Notes under the pieces: model-generated
The model's database searches: none
What the model saw: only the letters and a program-made list of their open reading frames with translations
Told to the model about the DNA's origin: nothing
Translations under genes and position numbers: made by a program
NCBI GenBank assembly: GCA_040285825.1
Contig: JAUPSS010000011.1
Span: 310,001-374,000, forward strand
Origin: Eukaryota sp. TZLM1-RC
Taxonomy: Eukaryota > Metamonada: BaSk clade
Reading direction: 5' to 3'
DNA: 64,000 bases
Shown here: one piece after another, positions 1 to 9,865 of the stretch
Layout: each line of letters begins with the position of its first letter
Numbering within the stretch: position 1 is the stretch's first letter

Positions 1-636
1 TTCAAATGTTGATAATTCCAACAATCGAATTTTCCATCTATAGAAATAAGTTCTTTTTATTCTATTGGCATTTTTAATGTTTTCAAAAAATGCAAGTTTC
101 CACCAGATGAAATTTCTTGATAAAAATCTTCTATTCATTTTGGAAGATTTAAAAGAAATTTTCCAATTAGTAAAGTGATTAGATAATTCCTTGGTATATA
201 ATTCAAATCGAAATTCAGTTTGAATACAATGAAGGACCCTTTTAAATAAAACAACAGTCTTCCATTTGTCAAATAGTCTTCTTATTTCTTCCTGTTCAAT
301 TAAGCATATGATAGTAGAAAATCGCCACTGTTTCAATGCATTATACGCTATATCAGCCATTACTTGGGGGACGAATCGTTTCTCAAGTGTTTTCACACCC
401 CTAACAAATCTCCACTTCATGAAGAAGTCACGAAGTAAACAACATGAGAGGTGAGAGGTAGAAGACAATGACTTGTTGGACTGTTGAGTAGTTCTTGTGT
501 GGTATTTCCATGAACGAAAGTAGCAACGTAAACGAAAACTAGAATACCATTGGTGAAAGTGAGTCCTAAGGATGTTAATGTATCGTTGTTCTATGAATAG
601 TATAGCAGACAACACGTGAATAGTCGATCGATCCAT
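1..636 (-). CDS. SFI1-like centrin-binding repeat protein, N-terminal part (runs off the left edge)
   Basis: Reading the minus strand from ATG at 636 gives an open frame of 212 codons that is still open at base 1. An in-frame TGA lies just before this ATG. The protein is rich in W/F/K/R and repeats a motif of aromatic-x-x-W-K/R about every 20-35 residues, for example HFHQW, YFRSWK, FFMKWR, LFDKWK, HFTNWK and YFYRWK. This is the pattern of SFI1-type repeats, long helices that bind centrin at centrioles, basal bodies or spindle poles. The family link rests on repeat spacing only; another W-repeat helical protein is possible. A Fanzor right end lies about 96 bp upstream of the start, so the promoter region has been invaded. 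The C-terminus is outside the window. Confidence 0.6.
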   Translation of the reverse strand, partial: MDRSTIHVLSAILFIEQRYINILRTHFHQWYSSFRLRCYFRSWKYHTRTTQQSNKSLSSTSHLSCCLLRDFFMKWRFVRGVKTLEKRFVPQVMADIAYNALKQWRFSTIICLIEQEEIRRLFDKWKTVVLFKRVLHCIQTEFRFELYTKELSNHFTNWKISFKSSKMNRRFLSRNFIWWKLAFFENIKNANRIKRTYFYRWKIRLLELSTFE

Positions 637-731
637 TCATTGACACCAATGTATAAGTCCACGTTAGTCAGGGTATTTTAATGCTGTGTTATCTTGACAG
701 CTGAATTGAATTCATGAATTGACTTACCATA

Positions 732-1015
732 CTGTGAATTTCACTTATCATGCATTCCCCTGTGAAATTCACTCCTGTTTTCAACTTTCTCAATGTCTAC
801 TCACAGGCTGTAAGAGACATGTAGCGTCATTTGACAAAGACAATCATGATCTTCATCAATGGGCTACCTCACTTAAATACACCTACTGCTTTCACAGAAC
901 AAAGCCTCGCGACTTGATGTATCTAAGTGGATCTACCAAATGCTACTAAGGTATTTGTAGATCGGTCCCAAAAGTTTTTTCAAAGTTTTTGTTTCTGTAT
1001 GCTCACGTTCCCCAT
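732..1015 (-). ncRNA. Candidate Fanzor guide-RNA (fRNA/omegaRNA) scaffold and right end, F1 copy 1
   Basis: The 284 bases after the Fanzor stop codon are strongly conserved with 51830-52094 and 58428-58751, although no sense-strand protein is encoded there. A 34-nt hairpin sits at 930-963: a GATCTAC/GTAGATC stem with an inner AAAT/ATTT helix. The conservation stops at the palindrome pair near 732, where the three copies diverge into unrelated flanks. In TnpB/Fanzor systems the guide RNA comes from the 3' end of the nuclease gene and its guide is the flanking sequence, so position and conservation fit. Transcription cannot be shown from sequence. Confidence 0.5.
734..772 (-). repeat. Subterminal double palindrome, right end of F1 copy 1
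   Basis: Two 11-bp odd palindromes, GTGAATTTCAC at 734-744 and GTGAAATTCAC at 762-772 on the plus strand, are separated by 17 bp. Each folds on itself and the two are reverse complements of each other. The same pair ends the other two F1 copies (52054-52092 and 58718-58750, the first palindrome there with one change), and homology stops a few bases outside. Subterminal palindromes at element ends recall IS200/IS605-type elements, but no TnpA transposase gene is present in the window. Confidence 0.6.
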
Positions 1016-2972
1016 TCATCTTCTCAACAGAGCATCTGGGCAAATGTATCTTTCCGGCCACAATTCCGCTTTCTTCTTAATTTGAATATTTTTTGCAGCG
1101 GAAATATCTCTGTCATATACTATTTGACACTCAGTACAAATACGCATCTGCCATGAGCCTGCTTGAATATTCTCGGCCATGCAACAACTTGACATTTTGC
1201 TTGTATTAAATTCACTGGTTGACAAGTGCTTCACGTCCTTTTGATAACACAACCATTTTCTAAAAGCCCTTGCTGATCCATATCGATTGACTTTTCGGCA
1301 ATGAGAAGGGAAATTAGCAGAACCCACAGCAAGATAGAGTTTTTCAGGATGTCCAGCTAGCCTTTGAAATTTGTTGAGACTCTCTCTGAACCGTCTCTCT
1401 TTTCGTCTGCGGTTATCAAATTTAATTATTTTCCATTTCTGGCGATTACTTTCCAAATACACTTTCCTCCTGACCAAATTCCAATGGTTCAAATATTGGT
1501 TGAAATTTTGAACGGAATATTGGTTGGGAGAGTGTTTACTGGGTGAAGGTTTTGTCATGTATCTTCTGCCAGTTGGACAAGGAATAACTCCACATTGATT
1601 ATCATTTAAGAAGTAACCACATAATCTTGATTGGCCAAGATCAACGCCGATAAGGGACCTTTCAGGTAAAATTTCGACTGGATGTCTACGTCTTCGACGG
1701 GGCATTTTTTTAGTACCCTTCAACTGTGTTTCTCTGGTTTTGTTGGCATTAGGGTCACTTTTCATTTCATTTTTTGATCTTCTTTTCTTTTTCGGTGGTT
1801 CATCCAGCTCATCTGTGTTTTCTGAGTCATTATTTTTACCTTCAAAGGTCAAAAGCAGTTCATTACCATTAGTTTTCAATAAAATTTTGTTAAATCTATT
1901 TTTCAAACTTTTTCTGTTGATATTGAATTTTTGGTAAGGACATTGTTTGAATATTCGTTTCAGACATGTATTTTTGATAAACTTTGTTTTGGAAGATGAT
2001 CCTTCAATAATTGGAAATTTTTTTCACAGAGTGGAAAATTTGTGAAGGTACCTCAATAAATTTAGAACCTTTATGAGAAGCTAAAGGTATTATTCTAAAT
2101 TTCTTCCAGCAATGCATATGAGAAAAGAAAGTGAGTAAGTATTGTGAAATTTTAAGATTGAAGAGAAAAAGCTCACTAATTTCCTTTGATGAAAAAGTGA
2201 TTTTATCATGTGAGGACAGTAGGGAGGCAGTGGTAGGAAATCTTTGAAGGAGATTCAAGATAAACTTACATGCATTTAATAAAAAGAATCTTTCTCTTGA
2301 ATTATTCAAATTGAAATTGATGAGGTATTCAAGAACAGAATCAACTACTACTTTCTCGGGTTGGGCTAGTGGTTCATCTGGCAAAAGTGAAAGAATATTA
2401 TTTGCAAAGACATTTGTTTTATCCAGGGCTCTACAATGAGCACGAATAAAGTTCTTTGTCCAGGATTCACAAATTTTAGGTAAACTTGTCTTCACGTTAG
2501 ACGCCAATTGACGAGCCCGACAAGCAAGGTAAGGAGAAAGCCCTTTTCTATTGATAAAATTACAATTCTGAGATTGCAGCCAAGCATTGAGAAAAAGATT
2601 TAATGAATTTCTGTAAGGCACTAAAGAATTTTCCCACACAGAAACAAGAGACCTGTCTTGTGGGCATTCAGGAAGAAATCCATTGTAAAAGATATGGAGT
2701 AATTGGCGTTGGCCTTTAGATGTGGAAGGCTTAGGAAAAGAACCAGTGGTGATGACGGTCATAAACAGATACCATACATCCTTTTCCACTAAAGCTCTAG
2801 ATGCCAACGGAAAATTTAGAAGAAAAGATTGAAGTAATAAAGAAGCTTCATGACAAATCTCGGTGACCACAGGAAGGTCCGTCCGAATTTGTTGCACCGC
2901 TGCAGGGGTCAGCAGCGAGTTAAGTGCACAAGACCGAGTGAATACACGTGACACAGAGTGGGTGTCTGTCAT
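1016..2972 (-). pseudogene. Fanzor (TnpB-like RuvC nuclease), family F1 copy 1; one frameshift
   Basis: Two minus-strand frames (2972-2004 and 1906-1016) join through one extra A in an A7 run at about 2020; F1 copies 2 and 3 have A6 there. Together they would give about 650 residues. The N-terminal half is helical with no motif I know. The C-terminal half has RuvC-I GVDLGQSR (about 1630-1650), a RuvC-II-like strand YLAVGSANF without the usual Glu (about 1320), the alternative Glu typical of Fanzor in SEFNTSK (about 1210), zinc-binding Cys pairs, and RuvC-III YDRDISAAKNI (about 1090-1120). A very basic, Lys/Arg-rich linker precedes RuvC-I. The family is known to contain RNA-guided DNA nucleases of eukaryotic mobile elements. 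This is the best-preserved F1 copy; it may be intact if the A7 run is an assembly error. Confidence 0.75.
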
Positions 2973-3183
2973 GTAGTGAGAATAAAGAGCTCATCTATCA
3001 AATTTTACACTTGTCACCCCATTTTCGACTTCTGGTTGCCTGTTCTGGGAGGTTTTTAACCCTCAACTTGGTTTTGGGAGGTTTTCACTATTCCCACACT
3101 TTCTCCTCACTTCATAAACTAGGTTCTTATTTTTCTCACTTAACTTCTTTTTCGAGCTTTAGGACTCCCCTGTAATCTTTCAA
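2973..3183 (-). promoter_or_regulatory. Left-end/promoter region of Fanzor F1 copy 1
   Basis: About 210 bp upstream of the Fanzor start are conserved in copy 3 (56276-56481) and largely in copy 2 (about 49730-49876). Homology between copies 1 and 3 ends at CTGTAATCTTT (about 3183), so this is probably the left end of the element. Inside are two direct GGGAGGTTTT boxes at 3047-3056 and 3076-3085, 29 bp apart, found in all three copies (the second box of copy 3 has changed). They may be regulatory boxes or ends bound by an element protein; the sequence does not decide. Confidence 0.45.
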
Positions 3184-3205
3184 CTTCTTTCTATTACTCC
3201 CTCAG

Positions 3206-3480
3206 TTCATGCCCCACTACTGGCCCTCCACAAACTGCAACTTATGCTGCTCTACCACCGACGCCTCAACCGGTACAGTCCATGTACACACCGCCTGCTC
3301 CTCGCTGATCTGGTAATAATACCAGGAAAATTTTCCTTGAAAGCTCTGATTGGAAGTTAAACAAAACTGTTAGTCATTCATCAAACAAAAACGCTTCTGT
3401 CCCTAGCGTTTTACTTGGTTTGAAGCTTTCTAATGGCATCTCGAAGAAAAATGTTAACATTGAGCTAAACGAACGAAAAC
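3206..3480 (+). pseudogene. Fragment of a COMM-domain gene
   Basis: From TTCATGCCCC this stretch matches the minus-strand COMM-domain gene at 48915-49265: the Pro-rich linker and then the COMM domain beginning near DWKLN. It is broken by substitutions, including a stop in the linker, and ends abruptly in LINE sequence at 3480, inside the last helix. It has the same divergent orientation to a Fanzor F1 copy as the intact gene has to copy 2, so it came with a segmental duplication or was carried with the element. Confidence 0.55.
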
Positions 3481-5330
3481 TTTAAAAACTTTGACCTGCT
3501 TTCGTCTTCAGGTGTTAAACAAGGTGATCCACTTGGTCCTTTTTTCTTTTGTCTGGCAATTCATCCATTAATGTGCGAATTGAAAGAAAAATTCCCAGAA
3601 ATAGATATTGTAGCTATATGGATGACATTTCTGTAATTGCTCCTATTACAATTCTGAAACAAATAGCAACTTTTATTCAACAGCGTTATGAAGATATTGG
3701 TCTCTCATTGAATATCTCCAAATGTTTGATTATTGGCCACGAACCAATTGATTTTTTCATTAATGATGTCAATGTCCCCTTTATCAATTATGATCAGTCT
3801 GGTTTTCGTTTTTTGGGTTGTTATCTCGGAAATATTGATGAAGTGAAAGGCCAACATTCGACTCTGTTGACTCAATTTGGAAATGAATTAGAATCAATAG
3901 AAAATTTAAATATTGAGAAACATTTGAAATTCTTTTTCCTAAAAATCTGTTATTCTGGAAAATTTACTCATATTTTGAGATCTACATCACCATCAATTTC
4001 TTTGGAGTTTTGTCGCATTTTTAATGAACAAAGAACCAATTTTTTAGCAAAATTATTGGAAATTGATGCATCTCAGTTACGAAGCCACATTTTTTGTGGT
4101 ACAAATTTTGGTGGTGTTGATTTTCATAAATCAAGCTACCTTTGTAAAGCTGCCTTTATTGGAGGTGAAAGAATTTTATTTATGAATTTGTGAATCGTTT
4201 TCCTGAAAAAATTCATCTCATTGAAAATTGTGGCAGCTCTTATCTTATTTCTTTGCAACACGAAATTGAAACTCTTTCACCCAATATTTGGGCTAAATGT
4301 TTCCCCTCTGATATTGTGGAACTTCCTTCAAGAAGCTTGTTCTCCTTACCACTGACTTTTGCAAAATTGCAGAAAAAAATCTTGAAAGTTTTAGAAAACT
4401 TGGATTATATTGTACGTCTTAGCTTGGCTAAGAAAAAAAATCCCGTTTTTGCAAACTTTTTGATTGATCTTGAAGACAGTTGTTCAAGTTGCCTAATCTC
4501 CCAAATTCCAAACATTTATGGCCTTCTACTTAATGATCACCAATGGACCACTGCAATGAGAATGAGATGTTTTCTATGGCCTTGTTCATTACCAAATGAT
4601 TTAATTTGTCGCTGCAAGAGTGTTGTTACGCTTTCCCATATTTTAAACTGTAAGTATTTTATAACTTATCGCTCACTTGTTCATGACTCAGTTCGTGATC
4701 AATTATATGCCATGTGCAAAAGTTTCAATATAGAGGCATTTATTGAGCCACTAGTACGTAAGCTGTCTTCAGTTCAAACTGATGATTCCTTTGGTAAAAG
4801 AAGGGCAGATTTAGTAGCTCCAGGGATCGATGGTGTTCTCAATGTTGTAGACGTTGTCTCAGTGGATGTTTGCAAAAATTCTGCTGCTCGTTTAGTGTAT
4901 TCCGCTGACTCGCCGTTATCTAACGCCGAAAAAAAGAAGATAAAAAAATATGAAGAACCTTTGGCACAGTTAGGTAGAGTGGAACATGTGAAATATCAGT
5001 TTGTGCCGTTTGCAATTTCTCTTTTTGGCAATATTGGACCTTCAGGGTTGCACTTTTTTGAAAACTTTAAAAAAGTGTTACTGAATAGGTTTGGTAAAAC
5101 AATGAACTCCACTTTCTGGTTAAATAGAATTGTTTTTTGCATTTTCAAGTCTATTCCAACAATGATTTCAAAGGCACTTTTAGCTATTGGTGTAGAATAT
5201 GAACGTAATGCTGTGAGTAGGTTCAGTAATAGTGACGCTTGTTTGGAGGATATTGAATTCTAGATGGTTTTTTTTATCTCAATAATTATTCCAGTTTTAA
5301 AAATAAAACCTACCTATTATAAAAAAAATA
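3481..5330 (+). mobile_element. Non-LTR retrotransposon (RLE-type LINE) fragment, copy L1
   Basis: This is the 3' half of a LINE. Reading frames at 3549-4193 and 4190-5263, plus a short preceding frame, contain RT motif B (GVKQGDPLGP, about 3510), RT motif C (YMDDIS, about 3620), the thumb region, a Cys/His knuckle (CRC-x7-H-x3-C, about 4605-4655) and a C-terminal RADLVAPGIDG...VVDVV block with D-x13-D spacing. That arrangement of RT, CCHC, then restriction-like endonuclease is known from R2/CRE/NeSL-type LINEs. The 5' end is truncated exactly at the COMM-domain fragment, as expected from incomplete reverse transcription. The last 1 kb is one intact 357-codon frame. An AT-rich tail follows. 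Confidence 0.75.
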
Positions 5331-5334
5331 TTAC

Positions 5335-6060
5335 CATTAATCAATCATTATTAAAAGAAAAATGTATTCGTTTGATTTCACCATAGCTCACTTTATGTCA
5401 TGCTCTGAATTGTTCGAAATCGATAACCTATCGTTCTTCATAACATGATGCTGTTAGAGACACTGTTGTTAATATGGCACGATTTGCAAGAATCTCGTGT
5501 ATCAAAGAGCCTCTGCTGAAAGCAACACTGCCATTGAATAGTTTTGGTTCTGATGACAAAGGTGATATATACTGTGATTGGATTGAGAACTCTGAAGCTG
5601 TTGTTGTCTTTGTCTCCTGTTATGTTGCAAATGACACTTTGGTTCAAAGAAAAAACTTAATCCTGTAGATGTTCTTGAATTCAGAGCCAAAGATGAACAC
5701 AGAAAACATGACAAAGATATCGAAGAAGTTAATGCTGAAAGAAATAGACCACTTGTTTTTATTGCTTTTCCATTTTCTATAAACGGAAGATTATCAGTAG
5801 AAGCAGAAACTTTTTTGAACGATTTCCAAATAATGGTTCAAGAAAAAGCAATGAAAAGATTTGATATCTTTTTTCGACTCTTTCGAATTCAATTTGCCAT
5901 TATTAATAGATTACCTCGGTTTTTCAATCGAATTAGAGAAGCTTTAGCGAGACAGCAAGCAGAGCAAGATTTTGTAGAGTAAATCCAGGTTCAATGAATT
6001 TCGTCCCATTAGTTATGAGTTTATTTTGTTAAGTGTGGGAGTGTAATAAACATATTTATG
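5335..6060 (+). mobile_element. LINE fragment of a second RLE family (L-B), 5'-truncated
   Basis: Closely related to 62640-63660: same order of SC(H/S)ELFEIDN, DAVRD, ARISCIKEPLL and an endonuclease block ending in DWIENSEAVVVFV, with D-x13 spacing. Several one- or two-base changes break the frame. It begins inside the zinc-knuckle region and ends with a 3' tail containing the conserved string CCCATTAGTTATGAGT, shared with the copy at 63580. Dead fragment. Confidence 0.65.
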
Positions 6061-6280
6061 TGAATTGATAAATAATTTTTCATTTTAAAATTTGGACATT
6101 TCATTCAACTAATGTTGTTGGATCCTGCTACTTAAACTATAATAACAGCCCAACTAATGGTCCAGAAAAAGAGTATTTTTCTTTGTAGTGACAACTACTC
6201 TTCAACTACTATATGATGACAAGATGCCATAGAAACATTATATCCAACCTGAGAAAAAAGGTACTGATTGAAAAATAATG

Positions 6281-6967
6281 CTAATCTCTTACTGCAATGT
6301 TGGAAACACTACGATTTTTACTGGAACTGACCGTATCATACAATACATTATGTAAATATTGCCTTAGTCGTGACATAGCTGAGTTCAGTCGGAAACTGTG
6401 ATGAAAGGATTGTTTTTGAGTTAGCACCACTGGTTGTACAATTATGAGATAGTGAACCAGTTCCAGAAGTACACATAAGAACGTCAAGTAACAAGTAGAA
6501 AACAAACGTTCAAATGGTACAAATAGACACATTCCGGCTTGGTCTAAATCAAAGCCCATTCATTACAGTGATTTTGACTGGCATTCCTATATGGCATTGA
6601 ATTATTGTGATCCACAGATTGACTTTTGTATTAATAGATTTCACCTCCAAAACAGTTAGAGAACGACACAATGCTATAATACTGCTGAAAATTAGCTTTG
6701 AATACAATTCCTCTGTGTAATCATTCTCATTACATTTACTGTATGTCACGTAACCCCAGCCAAAAATCATCAAAACAAGGTTGCTCTGAAGAACATCTAT
6801 GGTATGAGCATTAAACTATTTGAATTGTTAGTTCGTTGGACGACTTTCAAAATGAGCAATAGACAAACAGCATTGTTTTGTCCTCGATTGGTTCTTTTTT
6901 TATCACAATTGTACAAAGTATAGTCAATTAAAACACCTACTTTTTCGATTAATTGTGAAGACAACAT
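6281..6967 (-). CDS. Multi-pass membrane protein, unrecognised
   Basis: The minus strand is open from ATG at 6967 (in-frame TGA upstream) through three linked frames to a stop at 6281, about 220 residues. Hydrophobic segments near NAVCLLLILK, SNLVLMIFGWG, IFSSIIAL, NLWITII and TCYLTFLCVLLELVHYLIIV suggest about five membrane helices. Two joins are needed. Near 6816-6844 either a 29-nt intron (poor GTCGTC donor, ATAG acceptor, internal CTAAC) is removed or one T is missing from a TTT run. Near 6550 one G too many in a GGG run separates the frames. A decayed gene or an assembly-damaged real gene are both possible. No family recognised. Confidence 0.4.
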
Positions 6968-7291
6968 TCGACTGAATTCAGAGTCAAGTTTTATATATCA
7001 AATTCAATAGTTAGAAAACATTTAATGGTAGAGAATAAATTCAAAATTCGAACGTGATCACCTTCCTAAAGAGGCAAGTCACGTTTAGCTACTGCCAACA
7101 TTCGAGACCAATATAGTCATTCCATGACTTTTTATCCAGTCAAAAATCTAAATAAGTAATTTACAAGAAGAAGCAAATATTGTAATGTATAATAGTATCC
7201 AATCATTTTACTCAAAAATTAATACATTTAAAATTAAAATACATAACCCACAAAAAAGAAAGAGAATAAAATCACCAGTTGGCAGTTAAAC

Positions 7292-8092
7292 TCACACTTG
7301 ATTTCCCCTCAATTCTTTCAACTTTGCTTCAGTACTACCCTTTTGTACAGCAATCACAGCCGGTTCTCGTACAGGACACGTCGTTATTGGTTTTTGAGGG
7401 GATCTCGGGGTCTCAGCATTGTGTTCAGTAAGAATTATTGGTGATTTTAAATCCTGAAACATTTCCTCATCTGAGATGGAGCGCTCAAGGTTTTTGTACC
7501 CCCTTGATTTCTTAGCTGAATCTACAATGGATTTAACATAAGATTCAGGAACAAAGATATCTCCACTAGATCCCAACCTTTTTTTAGGTGTGAAACTCCG
7601 AGTATCCGACGAAGGTTTATTAGAAGCAGGACGTGGGTAAGTAACAGGGGTAGCAGTCTTACGGGGGCGCGAAGGAGCTCGTTTTGGTTTTGTCTTCTTT
7701 TTCTTCTTTATTAATGTGGCAGAAGAGGCGGGCTTTGAATTTGAACTTTGAATAGGAACTGAAGGTTCCATTCGGAGCTCCGCAAGTCTCTCATTCAGCC
7801 AATCATTTTCTTTTTGAACACTTTTCATAGCTGCGTGGTGTCTGTGGGATTGTTCATCTAGTTTAGATTCTAAATCTTTAACCCTCGTTTGTAGTGAATG
7901 TATCTGTGTTTGAGATGAACGTAGTTGACACTGATAATCATAAGCATTTTGTTCTGCCACTGCAAGTTTTTGGAGAAGATCAGAAATTTGGGAATTAAGT
8001 AAGGACTCTTTCTTGGAGAAGACTGCTCGTTCACGATCAACAATGGTTTTGAGACGCTGTTTTAAGAGAGTGCGGTTATCCGCTTCATCCAT
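7292..8092 (-). CDS. Coiled-coil protein with basic, disordered C-terminal part, unrecognised
   Basis: Single frame of 266 codons from ATG at 8092 to TGA. Residues about 1-105 form a heptad-rich coiled coil (many Leu/Gln/Glu, motif LQTRVKDLESKLDE). Residues about 120-160 are very basic (a run of six Lys), and the rest is Ser/Pro/Thr-rich with possible phosphorylation sites (TPRSPQK, SISDEE). No signal peptide or membrane segment. The shape suits a cytoskeletal or chromosome-associated adaptor, but I do not recognise the family. It lies tail to tail with nothing recognisable and head to head with no gene; eS26, on the same strand, starts 749 bp upstream. Confidence 0.6.
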   Translation of the reverse strand: MDEADNRTLLKQRLKTIVDRERAVFSKKESLLNSQISDLLQKLAVAEQNAYDYQCQLRSSQTQIHSLQTRVKDLESKLDEQSHRHHAAMKSVQKENDWLNERLAELRMEPSVPIQSSNSKPASSATLIKKKKKTKPKRAPSRPRKTATPVTYPRPASNKPSSDTRSFTPKKRLGSSGDIFVPESYVKSIVDSAKKSRGYKNLERSISDEEMFQDLKSPIILTEHNAETPRSPQKPITTCPVREPAVIAVQKGSTEAKLKELRGNQV

Positions 8093-8473
8093 GGGAAAAA
8101 TATTTGTCAGGATTTTTTTTCACAAAATCAATAACTGTTATTCATAGACTTTCCTTTTCAAAGTGATGACATTGAGAAATCTGCAATATAGTATTCTATT
8201 ATCATAATCATTGTTTTATGTAGTGATTTTTTGTATCATTTTGCCAACAATAAAATATGTTTACATCAATTTGTGTTGTTATTATATTCACCAAATCATT
8301 ACGCATCAGGTCATTGATAACTATGAACGATCAATGCAGAAGACTAAGAGTATGTAATTCATTGATTGCCATTACTGTCTTTTACTGACAAAATACACTG
8401 GGCTCACAGGCTCCGAGAGCATAAGTTTAAGCACAAATCAAAATGAAACAACTACATCGATGAAAACTAATAA

Positions 8474-8841
8474 TTATTGAACACGTCTGGCATTAGTATC
8501 TCTGTTTGGTCTCCATTGAGGATTGGCACGGACACGACGGTTGGTGCGAGAGCGGACACGAACGGAGTGGTTGTGGACTGCACAAGAGATACAGTATTGG
8601 ACCTTGTTGTAGGTCTTGGGAAGACGATATCCGTCAAAAGCAGCAGCGGCCTGAACATCCTTCAAACCGGCACTTTCAACGATGTTACGGACTTGAAAGC
8701 GTTTGACAGCTTTATCCTGAGATCAATAAGACAATAATGACACACTTTAGGAACGCAACGAGCACAGTTGTTGCATCTGACTGGATTGACGTGTCCACGT
8801 CCATGCTTACTACGACCCTGATTTCTTCTCTTGAAAGGCAT
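8474..8841 (-). CDS. RPS26: 40S ribosomal protein eS26
   Basis: Two exons encode 112 residues, the normal eS26 length. Exon 1 (8841-8746) gives a basic start with [14 protein letters not shown] and the zinc-binding CNNCARC motif; exon 2 (8716-8474) gives [28 protein letters not shown] (second Cys pair) and the basic [12 protein letters not shown] segment. All these are conserved eS26 features. eS26 binds near the mRNA exit channel of the small subunit. A 29-nt intron must be removed to keep frame between CVPK and DKAV, exactly where the family is continuous. Stop codon is TAA. Confidence 0.93.
8717..8745 (-). other. Ultra-short spliceosomal intron (29 nt) in the eS26 gene
   Basis: The intron starts GTGTGTC and ends CTCAG on the minus strand. 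Removing it restores the conserved eS26 sequence CVPK-DKAVKRF; keeping it shifts the frame and hits a stop. Length and donor match the introns seen in the p24 gene (31 and 34 nt) and the gene at 52250 (30 nt). Confidence 0.9.
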
Positions 8842-9865
8842 GTTTAGGCACTGATGTAAGAGAGAATTGATAACGTACGGAGAAAAGAGGAAAGACCTAT
8901 TTTCGATCTCAATGGCTATTTGTAATGTATTACATTATGAATCTTTGTCTCTTTCCCGTATAGTGTATCCATATCTGCAATAACGGACCTCTCTTTCATG
9001 TGAGTCATGTTTCTTATCCCACATTCATACACAGGGGCGTTAAATGATTATTGCAAGGTTTAACTATCTGTTTTTTTGTGCATGATTGTCTTCTATTTTC
9101 TTCTAGTTCACACTACGTTTTCGCTTTTATTGATGAAGAGAGTATTTATTAATTTTGATAAAGCAACACCGAAAAGAATTTTGTATTAGATATGTATCCT
9201 CTTGCTCTTCTCAATGCAAATTGACATGGGAAATGTCTAAATTTCTAGTTGTCACTATCCTCTCGATAATTCACCTACTCTTTAGTTCTTTACACAACAA
9301 TTTCACAAGCAAATGGTAAATTTCAAGTATCCTATATCCTATATCATTCATTTATCGTGTTTCATTAATGCAATGTCTCTTGGTTTAATCACATTCAAAT
9401 GACTTCTGCAATACTTTGCCGATATTTGATGAACAGACGACATGTTTGATAACATTAGTTGCATTTAAGACAATCAAGGGGAAGATGTGATGGCCTGTGG
9501 TGAGAATGTGTGTTCTTGTCTGACATAGGGTGTATAGAATTATGGGGATGTAATGTGTTACAAGGGAAAGTGTATTTTCGTCAACTTGAGCGCAAATGCC
9601 TAATATTGATTACACTAAAAACAAAATACACTATAATATAGATACAATATTTTATCTAAACGGCTAACAGCTGCACTATGTAGTGAACAAGAAAGTGAAC
9701 AGTAGTCACTGCTCCTTCATGGGACGTAAGTCCACAAATTGCAACATCTGTATAACTCAACATAACTTTTTTAATTTTGCAATCTGTTTTTTTGGAAACT
9801 GTTCAGAAAAGTCAAGAATTACACGTTTCCTATTGATTTGAAATTGATTCAGCCCTCATTCTGTC
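8842..9865. other. Intergenic region between divergent host genes
   Basis: About 1 kb between the start of eS26 (minus) and the start of the disordered-protein gene (plus). It is AT-rich, with no open frame of coding character and no similarity that I can see to the repeats elsewhere in the window. It must hold both promoters; I see no recognisable box. Confidence 0.4.

Noticed and set aside
266-454. 62-codon plus-strand frame
   Set aside because: Antisense to the long SFI1-like frame, which has the clear repeat pattern.
719-949. 76-codon plus-strand frame, with a relative at 58541-58750
   Set aside because: It is antisense to the conserved right-end segment of Fanzor F1; the frame is not kept in copy 2 and conservation is better explained by RNA or end function.
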